Of a DNA stretch of 64,000 nucleotides, positions 44,108 through 53,033 are shown one piece after another; the stretch's first letter is position 1, and each line of letters opens with the position of its first letter. The translations under genes were made by a program, and so were the position numbers. Below the pieces are notes generated by a model. It was not told the origin of the DNA and ran no database searches. It saw only the letters and a program-made list of their open reading frames with translations. The DNA is from Pedobacter cryoconitis. GTDB lineage: Bacteria; Bacteroidota; Bacteroidia; Sphingobacteriales; Sphingobacteriaceae. The stretch spans positions 301,300 to 365,299 of the forward strand of contig NZ_JACHCE010000002.1 in assembly GCF_014200605.1 (NCBI RefSeq). Reading direction: 5' to 3'.

Positions 44108-45157
44108 TTATTGAGCCATTGTCTCTCTGTAAACTTTCCAATAGGCTTCAGCACTGTGCTGCCAGTTAAACTGTTTGGTATGGTTGATGATTTGCTGTAT
44201 GGGTTGAGTTCTATTATAGTTATTCATCCCGTCCTCAAAAGCTTTTTTCATATCGGAGGGCTCAAAGGTGTTAAAATAATAAGCTGCATCCCCTCCGATT
44301 TCCGGTAATGAAGTAGCTCTGGAGAGAAAGGTTGGTTTCCCAAATCTCATAGCTTCTATAGGAGGAATACCAAATCCTTCAGCAATGGATGGAAATAAGA
44401 AGGCCTCACAATTTTTATAGTACCATAATTTTTCCTGATCAGAAACCGGACCTATAACTTTTACTCTGTCTGCTACCTGATATCCGGCTGCTTCTGACAT
44501 TATTTTATCCCTGTAATCAGGTTCTATTTTTCCTGCGATAATCAATTCAAAATCATTACCAGCCAGCAAGGGTATTAAAACATGGAAGTTTTTCTTAGGG
44601 TTTACTGTGCCTAATGAAAAAAGAAATGGGCTTGCAGATACATATGCTGGTTTAGTATCAGCTGATAATATTCCTTCGGCACAGCCATTATAAATGACGG
44701 TTATCGGCTTATTTCGTATATCCAGATTTTTCAGGATATCTTGTTTTGTGAAATTTGAGATAACTACAATATGGTCTGCTAAATCAATGTTTTTCTGGTG
44801 TTTTGCCAGGTACTTCCGTGTTTTAGCAGAGGATTTATTTTCGTGTAAGAAATTCAGATCATGAACTGTAAGTACACGTTTAATCGCTTTACTGGTTGGG
44901 ATATAGGACGATAACTGATAAGTGGTATGCCATAGGTCTATATCCTTATGTCTTGGAAAGATAAATTTCTGGAAGCTGTTCTGATCTAGAAATTTATCAT
45001 TGCTATCAAAATATTGCTGAAGATTTGGATTGAGGTAATAACTAATCTGATCTGCAAAACCTTTGTCTTTCTTTAATGCCTGCCCTAATTGATGACAATA
45101 CTCAAATATACCGGTATGGGAATATTTCATTCTTTCACAATCAAAGGCTAATCTCAT
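44108..45157 (-). CDS. Glycosyltransferase family 4
   Basis: A 349-residue GT-B transferase starting MRLAFDCERMKYSHTGIFEY. The donor domain shows LFSLGTVNPKKNFHVLIPLL, the FLFPSIAEGFGIPPIEAMRFG motif with its EX7E pattern and LPEIGGDAAYYF. It is the last gene of a second minus-strand run (M24 peptidase, GT32, GT, ABC flippase, this gene) and lies 36 bases after the flippase gene. It may act on an LPS-core-like glycan moved by that flippase. Confidence 0.9.
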   Translation of the reverse strand: MRLAFDCERMKYSHTGIFEYCHQLGQALKKDKGFADQISYYLNPNLQQYFDSNDKFLDQNSFQKFIFPRHKDIDLWHTTYQLSSYIPTSKAIKRVLTVHDLNFLHENKSSAKTRKYLAKHQKNIDLADHIVVISNFTKQDILKNLDIRNKPITVIYNGCAEGILSADTKPAYVSASPFLFSLGTVNPKKNFHVLIPLLAGNDFELIIAGKIEPDYRDKIMSEAAGYQVADRVKVIGPVSDQEKLWYYKNCEAFLFPSIAEGFGIPPIEAMRFGKPTFLSRATSLPEIGGDAAYYFNTFEPSDMKKAFEDGMNNYNRTQPIQQIINHTKQFNWQHSAEAYWKVYRETMAQ

Positions 45158-45193
45158 TTCAGCTAAAGGGTTAAGGAGCTTTATTAATGTTTG

Positions 45194-47023
45194 TTAATCT
45201 ACAAATGTTTGCATGTCAATAAGTCTTCTGTAAAGACCGTTCATCGCAAGTAATTCTGCGTGAGTACCTTGTTCCAGAACTCTTCCACTCTCTATTACTA
45301 TAATTGTATCAGCATGTTGGATGGTACTTAATCTATGTGCGATTACAATAGAAGTTCTGTTTTTCATCAGGTTGTTTAGTGCATCCTGAACTAATTTTTC
45401 TGATTCGGTATCTAATGCCGAAGTAGCCTCATCAAGCAGCATGATAGGAGGATTAGCTAATACTGCTCTGGCGATGCATATCCTTTGTTTTTGACCGCCT
45501 GACAATTTATTTCCTCTATCTCCTATATTTGTTTCATATCCTTCATCAGTATTCAGAATAAAATCGTGCGCGTTAGCAATTTTGGCAGCGGCGATGATTT
45601 CTTCTTTGGTCGCTTCTGGTTTTCCAAATGCGATATTATTATAAATGGTATCATTAAAAAGAATAGATTCTTGATTTACAGTTCCCATCTGATGTCTTAA
45701 GCTATTGAGTGCAACATCTGTTAAGTTGATTCCGTCAATAAGAATCCTCCCGGATTTCGGGTCGTAAAATCTTGGAATAAGATCTATTAATGTGCTTTTT
45801 CCACCACCTGATGGACCTACTAATGCAACAGTCTGACCTTTAGTGATTTTAATATTAATATTTTTTAGAATTTCCTTTTCAGCATAGTTGAAATATACAT
45901 TTTCAAATTGAATACAGTCCTTAAATTCATTGAGCTGGATTGCATTTTCTTTATCAGTTAATTCGGGTTTAATATCAACCAGATCAAGTACACGTTCACC
46001 AGCAGCTATTCCTGAATGGATGGCACTGAATGACTCTGTAAGAGCTTTAATTGGCTGCATTACCTGTGAAAACATGGCTATATAAACCAGAAATTTCGAA
46101 GGGGTAAGGTCTCCCTGGTTATTTAGGATCATAGACCCTCCGTACAATACGATAAATACCACAACCAGTACACCCAGTGTTTGAGATACCGGAGAAGCCA
46201 GTTGCTGCCTGCGGGCCATTTTTCTGGTTAGATCAGAATAGATAACATTTTCATGATTGAATTTATCCTTTATTCTTAAGGTTGCATTAAAGGCTTTAAT
46301 AATTCTTATTCCTCCCAAAGCCTCATCCAGAAATCCAATCATTTTTGCAAAACTTTCATGAGCTTCTCTTGCCTGCTGTCTTAATCTTTTTACGATTTTA
46401 CTGATAATAAATCCTGAAATCGGAATAACAAGCAAAGAGAAAACGGTTAGTTTAATAGAAATGGATAGTAGAACTACGATATAGAATATGACCTGAACAG
46501 GCTCTTTAAAAACAACCTGCAGCGTACTGGTAACTGTTCCTTGTACCACCTGAACATCTGACGCAATTTTTGATATAATATCGCCTTTTTTTTCATTGCT
46601 GAAATAACCGATATGCTGATCCATGACGTTATTAAAAACGGCCCTGCGTAGATTGAGTAAAGTATGAACTCTAAGATCTTCCATGAACCGCTGTGATAGA
46701 TAGCGGAATAAATTGGAAAGAAACACGCAGATTACAATAGATCCGCATACTATTTTTAAGGTATATAATTTGCCATATTCTGTAATGGCAGAATTGATAT
46801 AGTTATTAAACTGGCCGATAAAGTCAAAAGCTGAAGCTTTTTCTATTAAAGTTTCATGGCCTAATGACATTTTTGTAGTGGCGAATAAGGTCTCTAAAAG
46901 TGGGCCTAATAAAGTAAAAAGAAATGTATTGAAAAATATAGCCAGCAGCGTTACCAGAACATATGGAATGGCATATTTTTCAATTGGTTTTGCAAAGCTT
47001 AATAACCTGAAATAGATCTTCAT
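45194..47023 (-). CDS. MsbA-type ABC exporter (lipid or glycolipid flippase)
   Basis: A 609-residue half-transporter: six membrane helices in the first 330 residues with the EKKGDIISKIASDV coupling region, and an ATPase with Walker A GPSGGGKST near residue 400, signature LSGGQKQRICIARAV, Walker B IMLLDEATSALD and IAHRLSTIQHAD. The size and pattern are those of MsbA, which flips lipid A-core across the inner membrane. Its place among sugar transferases supports transport of a glycolipid, but the cargo is inferred. Confidence 0.9.
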   Translation of the reverse strand: MKIYFRLLSFAKPIEKYAIPYVLVTLLAIFFNTFLFTLLGPLLETLFATTKMSLGHETLIEKASAFDFIGQFNNYINSAITEYGKLYTLKIVCGSIVICVFLSNLFRYLSQRFMEDLRVHTLLNLRRAVFNNVMDQHIGYFSNEKKGDIISKIASDVQVVQGTVTSTLQVVFKEPVQVIFYIVVLLSISIKLTVFSLLVIPISGFIISKIVKRLRQQAREAHESFAKMIGFLDEALGGIRIIKAFNATLRIKDKFNHENVIYSDLTRKMARRQQLASPVSQTLGVLVVVFIVLYGGSMILNNQGDLTPSKFLVYIAMFSQVMQPIKALTESFSAIHSGIAAGERVLDLVDIKPELTDKENAIQLNEFKDCIQFENVYFNYAEKEILKNINIKITKGQTVALVGPSGGGKSTLIDLIPRFYDPKSGRILIDGINLTDVALNSLRHQMGTVNQESILFNDTIYNNIAFGKPEATKEEIIAAAKIANAHDFILNTDEGYETNIGDRGNKLSGGQKQRICIARAVLANPPIMLLDEATSALDTESEKLVQDALNNLMKNRTSIVIAHRLSTIQHADTIIVIESGRVLEQGTHAELLAMNGLYRRLIDMQTFVD

Positions 47024-47116
47024 TGGAATTTAAAAATTTTTCAAAGCTACGGATTTACTAGCTTTGTTTATAATAAGTGTGATTTACCGGATTTCTGTAG
47101 CTTATGCTGTGAACAA

Positions 47117-47992
47117 CTATTTAATGAGCTTATAGTTTTTGTATTCTCCAATCCTTATTCCGGTTAGCTTATATATTTTTAATAAGAATTTGATACGAAA
47201 ACTATCATTATTCTTTGTTTTAGTAGGATCAATGCTAAATTTCCAGTTAACCTTCTCTATGCGGGCTGCCATTACCGCAGGGTGGGTCCCTTTGAAATGA
47301 ATTAGTTTATCAGCATTTCCATAGTCAAAAGTAGCAGTTACCGGCACTTCGCGGACCACGGCATCAGGATTATAAAAAGTATTAAAGTTTAGTCCTTTTT
47401 TTACGAGGCCATGAGGTGGTTTTACCCAGCCGTAGTGATTGATAAAAGCATCAATTAATTTAACGTTTATTTTTCTTCCATCAATTCTGAAGCCCTGAGC
47501 ATCTCTGTAAGAGTTAACATTCAGATTTCTTCTGACAATGCGGATCTCTCTTCTGTACCATCTTCTTGATTCGGCGGTATAATCATAAGAACCATAGAAA
47601 TGATTATATTTAAAAAGTAAGCCCTCCACTTCCTGGTTGTTCAGGTTATCATTCATCTGCTTCAGGATTTCGGGAAGATCATTCTCATGTACACATTCAT
47701 CTCCTTGTATATAAAAAGCCCAGTCTATATCTTTTGAAATATTTGCAAAAGCTTTATTTGTTTCCGATGCAAAGACAGCTCCGCCCTCTCTGAGATTTTC
47801 TTCCCAAATGGTATCAATGATTTTTATTTTAGGAGAATCAATTCCTTCAATTAATTCTCTTGTTCCGTCTTCTGATTTACCGACTGCGACAATAAACTCG
47901 TCACAAATAGGAAGAATAGATGAAATTGCTTCAACAATAGAGTAATCATTTACTACTGCATTTTTAATAAAGGTAAAACCAGCAACTTTCAT
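47117..47992 (-). CDS. Glycosyltransferase (GT2-like, LPS core cluster type)
   Basis: A 291-residue GT-A fold protein. It begins VAGFTFIKNAVVNDYSIVEA, then DEFIVAVGKSEDGTRELI, and has WAFYIQGDECVHENDL, where GDE fills the place of the DXD metal site. The C-terminal half has RRWYRREIRIVRRN and HYGWVKPPHGL. Similar proteins occur in Bacteroidota LPS clusters. Donor unknown. It lies between the GT32 gene (41 bases) and the flippase gene (93 bases) on the same strand. Confidence 0.82.
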   Translation of the reverse strand: MKVAGFTFIKNAVVNDYSIVEAISSILPICDEFIVAVGKSEDGTRELIEGIDSPKIKIIDTIWEENLREGGAVFASETNKAFANISKDIDWAFYIQGDECVHENDLPEILKQMNDNLNNQEVEGLLFKYNHFYGSYDYTAESRRWYRREIRIVRRNLNVNSYRDAQGFRIDGRKINVKLIDAFINHYGWVKPPHGLVKKGLNFNTFYNPDAVVREVPVTATFDYGNADKLIHFKGTHPAVMAARIEKVNWKFSIDPTKTKNNDSFRIKFLLKIYKLTGIRIGEYKNYKLIK

Positions 47993-48033
47993 AGTTAATT
48001 TTGATTGGATTTTTTATGGTGACAAATATAGAT

Positions 48034-48687
48034 TTATTCAGGCTTCAGAACCGGTTTTGTCAATTGTGTTTTTGTCCAATGTTCTTCTTTTGTGTAAAGT
48101 GCCTTGCTGAATTGATATTTGAATTTCAGATGATTTTCATAATCTACTCCTAAAACCCGGTGAGCAATGTCTGGTGATTCTTTTAAACATTCAAGAATAG
48201 CTTTTGTGTAAACTGTAGGCCCGGTCATTTGATGTACGTCATGCGGATATCTGTTGGTTCTGATGTTTTCACACATCAGGTCCAGTGTTTTTTGCATAAA
48301 AGGGTGGTTTGGCGAGAATACCAATGCCCATTGTACAAATAGGTCAGGATTTCCTTCCCGGGAAATTATTGCACTATCGCTGTCCAGAATGAAATCATCA
48401 AGACGGCCATTAATTCCACTATCAATATCAAGATAAACCCCTCCCTTTTTGAGTAGTACAGCGTATCTGAAAAAATCGGCTTTGGCAGCCCCTATATTAA
48501 TCCTTTGATATAGAGACAGTATATCCTTACCAAATTCGTCTGATAAAAATGCTTCAATCCGTTCATCATCATAAAATTCGTACCAGTAACCAGGATTTTT
48601 CTTTCTGAATTTTGCTATATTCCAGCGTGTGATCAGTGGTAATTTAGAAGTTTTATAGGTTTGATGTATGATTTTTGGTATTGACAT
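48034..48687 (-). CDS. GT32-family glycosyltransferase (OCH1-like)
   Basis: A 217-residue protein with IPKIIHQTYKTSKLP at the front and the DXD sugar-binding block NIGAAKADFFRYAVLLKKGGVYLDIDSG (split here as KADFFRYAVL and GGVYLDIDSG), then SREGNPDLFVQWALVFSPNH and a MTGPTVYT motif. This is the GT32 pattern of bacterial capsule and yeast mannosyltransferases. It starts 25 bases after the stop of the aminopeptidase gene. Confidence 0.88.
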   Translation of the reverse strand: MSIPKIIHQTYKTSKLPLITRWNIAKFRKKNPGYWYEFYDDERIEAFLSDEFGKDILSLYQRINIGAAKADFFRYAVLLKKGGVYLDIDSGINGRLDDFILDSDSAIISREGNPDLFVQWALVFSPNHPFMQKTLDLMCENIRTNRYPHDVHQMTGPTVYTKAILECLKESPDIAHRVLGVDYENHLKFKYQFSKALYTKEEHWTKTQLTKPVLKPE

Positions 48688-48712
48688 TATTTATAATTGT
48701 TACTGTTTAAAT

Positions 48713-50002
48713 TTAACTGTTCATAATTTCTTCGATTTCTTCAGCATCAATGGGAATGTCTGCCATGAGATCAATGTTGCCATCTGCGGTTAATAAGATG
48801 TTATTCTCCAGACGAATACCAAAACCTTCTTCAGGAATATAGATTCCCGGCTCACAGGTTAATACATTTCCCGCCTGAAAAGGGGTATACCTGTGCGCAA
48901 AATCATGTACATCAAGACCAAGATGATGGCTTATGCCATGCATAAAATATTTTTTATAAGCAGGATAAGCAGGATTTTGATTTTTCACCTCTTCCATGGT
49001 AATTAAACCAAGTCCAACTAGTTGTGCAGTCATTAGCTCACTAACATTTTCGTTATAATCATTTCCTGAAATACCAGGTTTCAACAGTTTTTTAGCTTCC
49101 TTCAAAACATGTTGGACAGACTTGTACACACTTTTTTGTCTTGGTGTAAACCTGCCGCTAACAGGAATGGTACGGGACAGATCTGCATTATAATTTGCAT
49201 ATTCGGCACCAAAGTCCATCAGGATCAATTCATTTTCTTTACAAATCTGGTTGTTATCGCCATAATGAAGAATGTTTGCGTTATTTCCTGAGGCGATAAT
49301 TGGAGGATAGGCATGCCCGGTAGCCCGCTGTCTGATAAATTCGTGTATGATCTCAGCTTCGATTTCATACTCAGTTACTTGCGGGCAGGTAAATTTAAGT
49401 ACTCTGATGAAAGCATCTCTGGTGATATCACAAGCTTTTTGAATTAATTGTACTTCTGTCTCAGATTTCGTCTCACGCAAATGACGTAATATCGGTGCTG
49501 CCCTTTCATAATGATGCAAAGGGTATCTGGACTTCATTTCTTCAATAAACCGGATGTCACGGTAAGCTATAGGCTGAACAGTGTTGTTATTTTCATTTGT
49601 ATTCAGGTAAATATGGTCTGCATAAGATATAATACTGTGAAGAATATGATCAAAATCTTCCAGCCAGCAGATTTTTTTGATACCCGAAGTCTGTTCTGCC
49701 ATTGATTTGGTGTATTTAAGGCCTTCCCATATCTTAATATGCTCATTTGTCTGTCTTAAAAAAAGGACTTCTCTATATAAAGGATTAGGACAATCAGGAT
49801 AAAGCAGCAGAATAGTTTTCTCCTGGTCTATTCCAGAAAGATAAAACAGGTCACAATTTTGTTTGAAAGGAAAATTCTGATCCCCGCTTCTAGGGAATTC
49901 ATCATTAGCGTTGAAAATAGCTAATGAATTGTTTTTAAGATGTTTAATTAAGTTTATCCTATTGTTAACAAAGAGTTTGTTTTCTAAATTCTGATATTTC
50001 AT
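48713..50002 (-). CDS. pepP: Xaa-Pro aminopeptidase (M24B, aminopeptidase P type)
   Basis: This metallopeptidase removes an N-terminal residue before proline. The 429-residue protein has an N-terminal AMP_N creatinase-like domain (FNANDEFPRSGDQNFPFKQN) and a pita-bread catalytic domain. Metal ligands are visible: the two Asp in LMDFGAEYANYNADLSRT, His in MHGISHHLGLDVHD, and Glu in CEPGIYIPEEGFGIRLEN. It is divergent from the OmpA gene and leads the second run of sugar transferases; a functional link to them is unlikely. Confidence 0.93.
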   Translation of the reverse strand: MKYQNLENKLFVNNRINLIKHLKNNSLAIFNANDEFPRSGDQNFPFKQNCDLFYLSGIDQEKTILLLYPDCPNPLYREVLFLRQTNEHIKIWEGLKYTKSMAEQTSGIKKICWLEDFDHILHSIISYADHIYLNTNENNNTVQPIAYRDIRFIEEMKSRYPLHHYERAAPILRHLRETKSETEVQLIQKACDITRDAFIRVLKFTCPQVTEYEIEAEIIHEFIRQRATGHAYPPIIASGNNANILHYGDNNQICKENELILMDFGAEYANYNADLSRTIPVSGRFTPRQKSVYKSVQHVLKEAKKLLKPGISGNDYNENVSELMTAQLVGLGLITMEEVKNQNPAYPAYKKYFMHGISHHLGLDVHDFAHRYTPFQAGNVLTCEPGIYIPEEGFGIRLENNILLTADGNIDLMADIPIDAEEIEEIMNS

Positions 50003-50085
50003 ATCCAGCCTAATGGGTAGGCAAATAAAGTCATTTATATCGAATTCTTAAAATCTGTTAAAATTGGAACGGAGTTTGTATATAC

Positions 50086-50116
50086 CTTGTGAGAATTAAA
50101 AATTTGTTTAATTTTG
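50086..50116 (+). promoter_or_regulatory. Complete promoter for the OmpA-family gene
   Basis: CTTG (50086-50089), a 19-base spacer and TAATTTTG (50109-50116) fit the Bacteroidota -33/-7 consensus. The leader is about 50 bases. Confidence 0.75.
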
Positions 50117-50171
50117 CTACACAAAAAAATTATACATTTTTAAATTTGTTTAACCTTAAAAAAGAAAAATT

Positions 50172-51518
50172 ATGAACTATTCTACTTTAAAGAAGGGTTT
50201 AGCAGTTTCTTTTGTTGCAGTAATGGGTGTTACCACTCTTGCTTCTGCACAAACAGATTCTACTTCTACTTCAACTTCAGCCAAAGTATTTGGCGGAAGA
50301 GGCCAGTACAGAACTTGGTCAATTGGTGTTAATGCTGGTGTTTTATCTCCATTCCTTGCGATTGGTGGGTCAAATGACTTCAAAAATGCTGACGTTAACT
50401 TAGGTTACGGTATCTCATTGAAAAAACAACTAGGTCATGCTTTTGGTTTAGAAGGTAACATTTTCCGCGGAAAAGTTTCTGGTTCAAACAAAGACATGCC
50501 AGGTGGTCAACAATTTGGTGTAACTAATTTTGAAACTCAAATCGGTTATGCAGCTGACATCCGTGGTGTTGTTAACGTTGCTACTGTAGATTTCTTACGT
50601 CGTGAAAACTCAGTTAACTTCTTCGTTACTGTTGGTTACGGTTTAGTTGCTTATGCTCCTAAAGTAACTTCAGTAGGTGGTGGTGTTAATGACTGGAAAG
50701 ATCACGCTGGAAAAGACGGTAATAAAACTTACGTTAAAGAAGCTTATATCCCAGTTGGTGCTGGTGTTAAATTCAAAGTTTCTGACCGTGTTGCGTTTAA
50801 CTTAGGTTACACTATGCACTTTATTGACAGTGATAACTTCGACGGAGTTTATGCTAAAGGAACTACTAAAGATAAATTCTCATACGGTTACGCTGGATTA
50901 GAATTCTCATTAGGTTCTAAATCTAAACCAAACCTGGATTGGGTTAACCCACTTGCAATGATGTATGATGAATTGAAAGATCCTTCATTACGTCGTGAAG
51001 TTGAAGCACTTAAAACTCGTGTTTCTAACGTTGAAAAATCTGTTGAAGATTTGAAAAAAGATAGCGATGGTGACGGTGTTTCTGATCAATTTGACAAATG
51101 CCCAGGAACTCCTGCTGGTACTGCAGTTGACGGATCAGGTTGTCCACTTCCAGTTGCTACAACTGTAGCTCCTGTTAATAACAACAACTTAACTGGTTTC
51201 GAAACTATCCAATTTGAATTCAACTCTTCAGTTTTAAAAACTGAATCATACCCAACTTTAGATAAATTATCTTCAGTGTTGAAAGAAAGCAATGGTAAAG
51301 CCTTAGTAAAAGGTTATGCTTCTAGCGAAGGTACTGCTGCTTACAACTTGAAATTATCTAAAGACAGAGCAAACTCAGTAAAAACTTACTTAGTTAATTC
51401 TGGAGTTAGTGCTAGCAAAGTTGCTACAAAAGGTTTAGGTGAAGCAAATCCAATCGCTTCTAACGATACTGAAGAAGGTCGTATCCAAAACCGTCGTGTT
51501 GAAACTTCAAGAAACTAA
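50172..51518 (+). CDS. OmpA-family outer membrane protein
   Basis: A 448-residue protein with signal peptide (ends ASAQ), an N-terminal beta-barrel of about 250 residues, a short coiled segment (LRREVEALKTRVSNVEKSV), a thrombospondin-type-3 calcium motif (DSDGDGVSDQFDKCPGTP) and a C-terminal OmpA peptidoglycan-binding domain (FEFNSSVLKTESYPTL, SSEGTAAYNLKLSKDRA, GEANPIASN). It should link outer membrane and cell wall and is probably abundant, as its strong promoter and codon use (many GGT, GTT, AAC) suggest. Confidence 0.93.
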   Translation: MNYSTLKKGLAVSFVAVMGVTTLASAQTDSTSTSTSAKVFGGRGQYRTWSIGVNAGVLSPFLAIGGSNDFKNADVNLGYGISLKKQLGHAFGLEGNIFRGKVSGSNKDMPGGQQFGVTNFETQIGYAADIRGVVNVATVDFLRRENSVNFFVTVGYGLVAYAPKVTSVGGGVNDWKDHAGKDGNKTYVKEAYIPVGAGVKFKVSDRVAFNLGYTMHFIDSDNFDGVYAKGTTKDKFSYGYAGLEFSLGSKSKPNLDWVNPLAMMYDELKDPSLRREVEALKTRVSNVEKSVEDLKKDSDGDGVSDQFDKCPGTPAGTAVDGSGCPLPVATTVAPVNNNNLTGFETIQFEFNSSVLKTESYPTLDKLSSVLKESNGKALVKGYASSEGTAAYNLKLSKDRANSVKTYLVNSGVSASKVATKGLGEANPIASNDTEEGRIQNRRVETSRN

Positions 51519-51537
51519 TATTTCTTAAACAACATAG

Positions 51538-51570
51538 AAAAGGGTTCTGATTTATCAGAGCCCTTTTTTT
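51538..51570 (+). terminator. Terminator after the OmpA gene
   Basis: AAAAGGGTTCTGA, loop TTTA, TCAGAGCCCTTTT with one G-T pair, then a T-run. Confidence 0.88.
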
Positions 51571-51585
51571 ATGCGCTGGATTTTA

Positions 51586-51593
51586 TACATTTG
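51586..51593 (+). promoter_or_regulatory. -7 box 4 bases before the 43-residue membrane protein gene
   Basis: TACATTTG fits TAnnTTTG and ends 4 bases before ATG 51598, right after the OmpA terminator. The transcript is predicted to be leaderless and to carry on into ridA. Confidence 0.5.
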
Positions 51594-51597
51594 TGAT

Positions 51598-51729
51598 ATG
51601 TACTTTTTTAGAAAAAAAGATCCTGAGAGGCCTACTAGTATTGACATCAAAATCATGCATGTCATCAATGCGCTTGCCATATCAATTTTCATAATTGGAA
51701 TCACCCTGAAACTTTTACACTGGATATAA
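51598..51729 (+). CDS. Small single-helix membrane protein (43 residues), DUF6728-like
   Basis: The protein reads MYFFRKKDPERPTS at the front, then IDIKIMHVINALAIS and a membrane helix FIIGITLKLL. It looks like short Bacteroidota proteins annotated as DUF6728 (KDPxRPTxxNLxxMHxIN), but I rely on memory for that match. Its stop overlaps the start of ridA by one base (TAATG), so the two are translated together, and it has its own -7 box. Function unknown; the length makes it easy to miss. Confidence 0.72.
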   Translation: MYFFRKKDPERPTSIDIKIMHVINALAISIFIIGITLKLLHWI

Positions 51730-52109
51730 TGAAGACAATCATCAACACCTCGAATGCACCAGCTCCAATCGGTCCTTACAGCCAGGCTGTATTAGCTAAT
51801 GGATTTTTATATGTATCCGGACAAATTCCAATTAATCCTGCAACAGGAGAGCTTACACAGTCTTCTATTAAAGAAGAGACACAACAGGTTATGCGTAATC
51901 TGAATGCCGTATTATTGGAAGCTGGATTTGAATTCACACATATACTGAAATCAACTATCTTTTTATCAGATATGGATTTATTTGCAGAAGTTAATGAAGT
52001 TTACGGTTCATATTTTGAATCTGACTTTCCTGCACGTGAAACTGTAGCAGTAAAAGGACTTCCTAAAGGGGTAAATGTTGAAATCTCAGTGATTGCTTAT
52101 AAAGGATAA
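51729..52109 (+). CDS. ridA: RidA family enamine/imine deaminase
   Basis: RidA clears reactive 2-aminoacrylate and related enamines made by PLP enzymes. The 126-residue protein has the family start NTSNAPAPIGPYSQAVLANG, FLYVSGQIPINPATGEL, the catalytic Arg region FPARETVAVKGLPKGVNVEI and a final VIAYKG. It acts as a trimer in the cytoplasm. It overlaps the small membrane gene before it and is one base before the EamA permease start. Confidence 0.95.
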   Translation: MKTIINTSNAPAPIGPYSQAVLANGFLYVSGQIPINPATGELTQSSIKEETQQVMRNLNAVLLEAGFEFTHILKSTIFLSDMDLFAEVNEVYGSYFESDFPARETVAVKGLPKGVNVEISVIAYKG

Positions 52110-52110
52110 A

Positions 52111-53022
52111 TTGGCGAAGTCAAATGTACGTTACCTGCTGGCAGGATTCATTCCCTTTGTTATCTGGGGATGCTTTTCTATCCCGCTAAGGAATATCAAG
52201 GGCTTCCCGTCCGAGGAAATTCTGTACTACCGTATATTTACTTCATTGATCCTGCTCTGGATCGCGATCTTACTTTTTAGAAAAAAACAATTGAAGACAG
52301 ATATCGCTTATGTGAAAGCTGTATCTAAAAAGCAGAAAGCGACCTATATGTGGCAGATCCTGGTGGCAACAGTATTTTTGGTGCTTAACTGGTATACCTT
52401 TATTTATGCAGTCAATAATGTCAGCCTGACTTCCGGAGCATTCGCTTACATGGTCTGCCCATTGCTGACTGCATTTGGTGGTTTTGTCATCCTTAAAGAG
52501 CAGTTGTCAACGCTTAAGCTGATTTCATTGGTTGTAGCACTGATTAGCGTAGTTTTTCTGGCTACAGGTTCATTGAGAGATGTGATATGGTCAGTGATCA
52601 TTGCTGCTTTTTATGCTGGTTACCTGGTTATTCAACGGAAGATGCAGGGAATTGATAAGCTCAATGTACTGGCTGTCCAGTTTCTGGTAGCCTGTTCAAT
52701 ACTTCTGCCATTTTACATTTATCAGTTTCGGGGTGTCCCGCAAAGCGGATGGTTCTGGATGCATATTCTCATTATTGCTGTTGTTTTTACGATTATACCT
52801 TTATTTTTAAGCCTTTATTCGCTTATTGGTATACCTTCATCTACACTGGGAATTCTGATTTATATCAATCCGATTATTGCTTTTGCAATAGCTGTCCTGT
52901 ATTTTGGGGAATCGATCAATGCTAATCAGTTATATTCATATCTGTTATTATTGTTTTCAGTAGTTTTATTCAACTGGAATCTGATCAAAGAAATGTTTAA
53001 TGTCAAAATAGTTAATGCCTAA
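52111..53022 (+). CDS. EamA/RarD-family permease
   Basis: A ten-helix inner membrane protein of the drug/metabolite transporter superfamily. The N-terminus VRYLLAGFIPFVIWGCFSI and the motif YYRIFTSLILLW are typical of RarD-type EamA proteins. The start is taken as TTG 52111 (M-AKSNVRYLL, 303 residues), just after the ridA stop; the longer frame from 52093 lies inside ridA. The substrate is unknown. recG follows 11 bases after it. Confidence 0.85.
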   Translation: MAKSNVRYLLAGFIPFVIWGCFSIPLRNIKGFPSEEILYYRIFTSLILLWIAILLFRKKQLKTDIAYVKAVSKKQKATYMWQILVATVFLVLNWYTFIYAVNNVSLTSGAFAYMVCPLLTAFGGFVILKEQLSTLKLISLVVALISVVFLATGSLRDVIWSVIIAAFYAGYLVIQRKMQGIDKLNVLAVQFLVACSILLPFYIYQFRGVPQSGWFWMHILIIAVVFTIIPLFLSLYSLIGIPSSTLGILIYINPIIAFAIAVLYFGESINANQLYSYLLLLFSVVLFNWNLIKEMFNVKIVNA

Positions 53023-53033
53023 TTTCAAACAAC

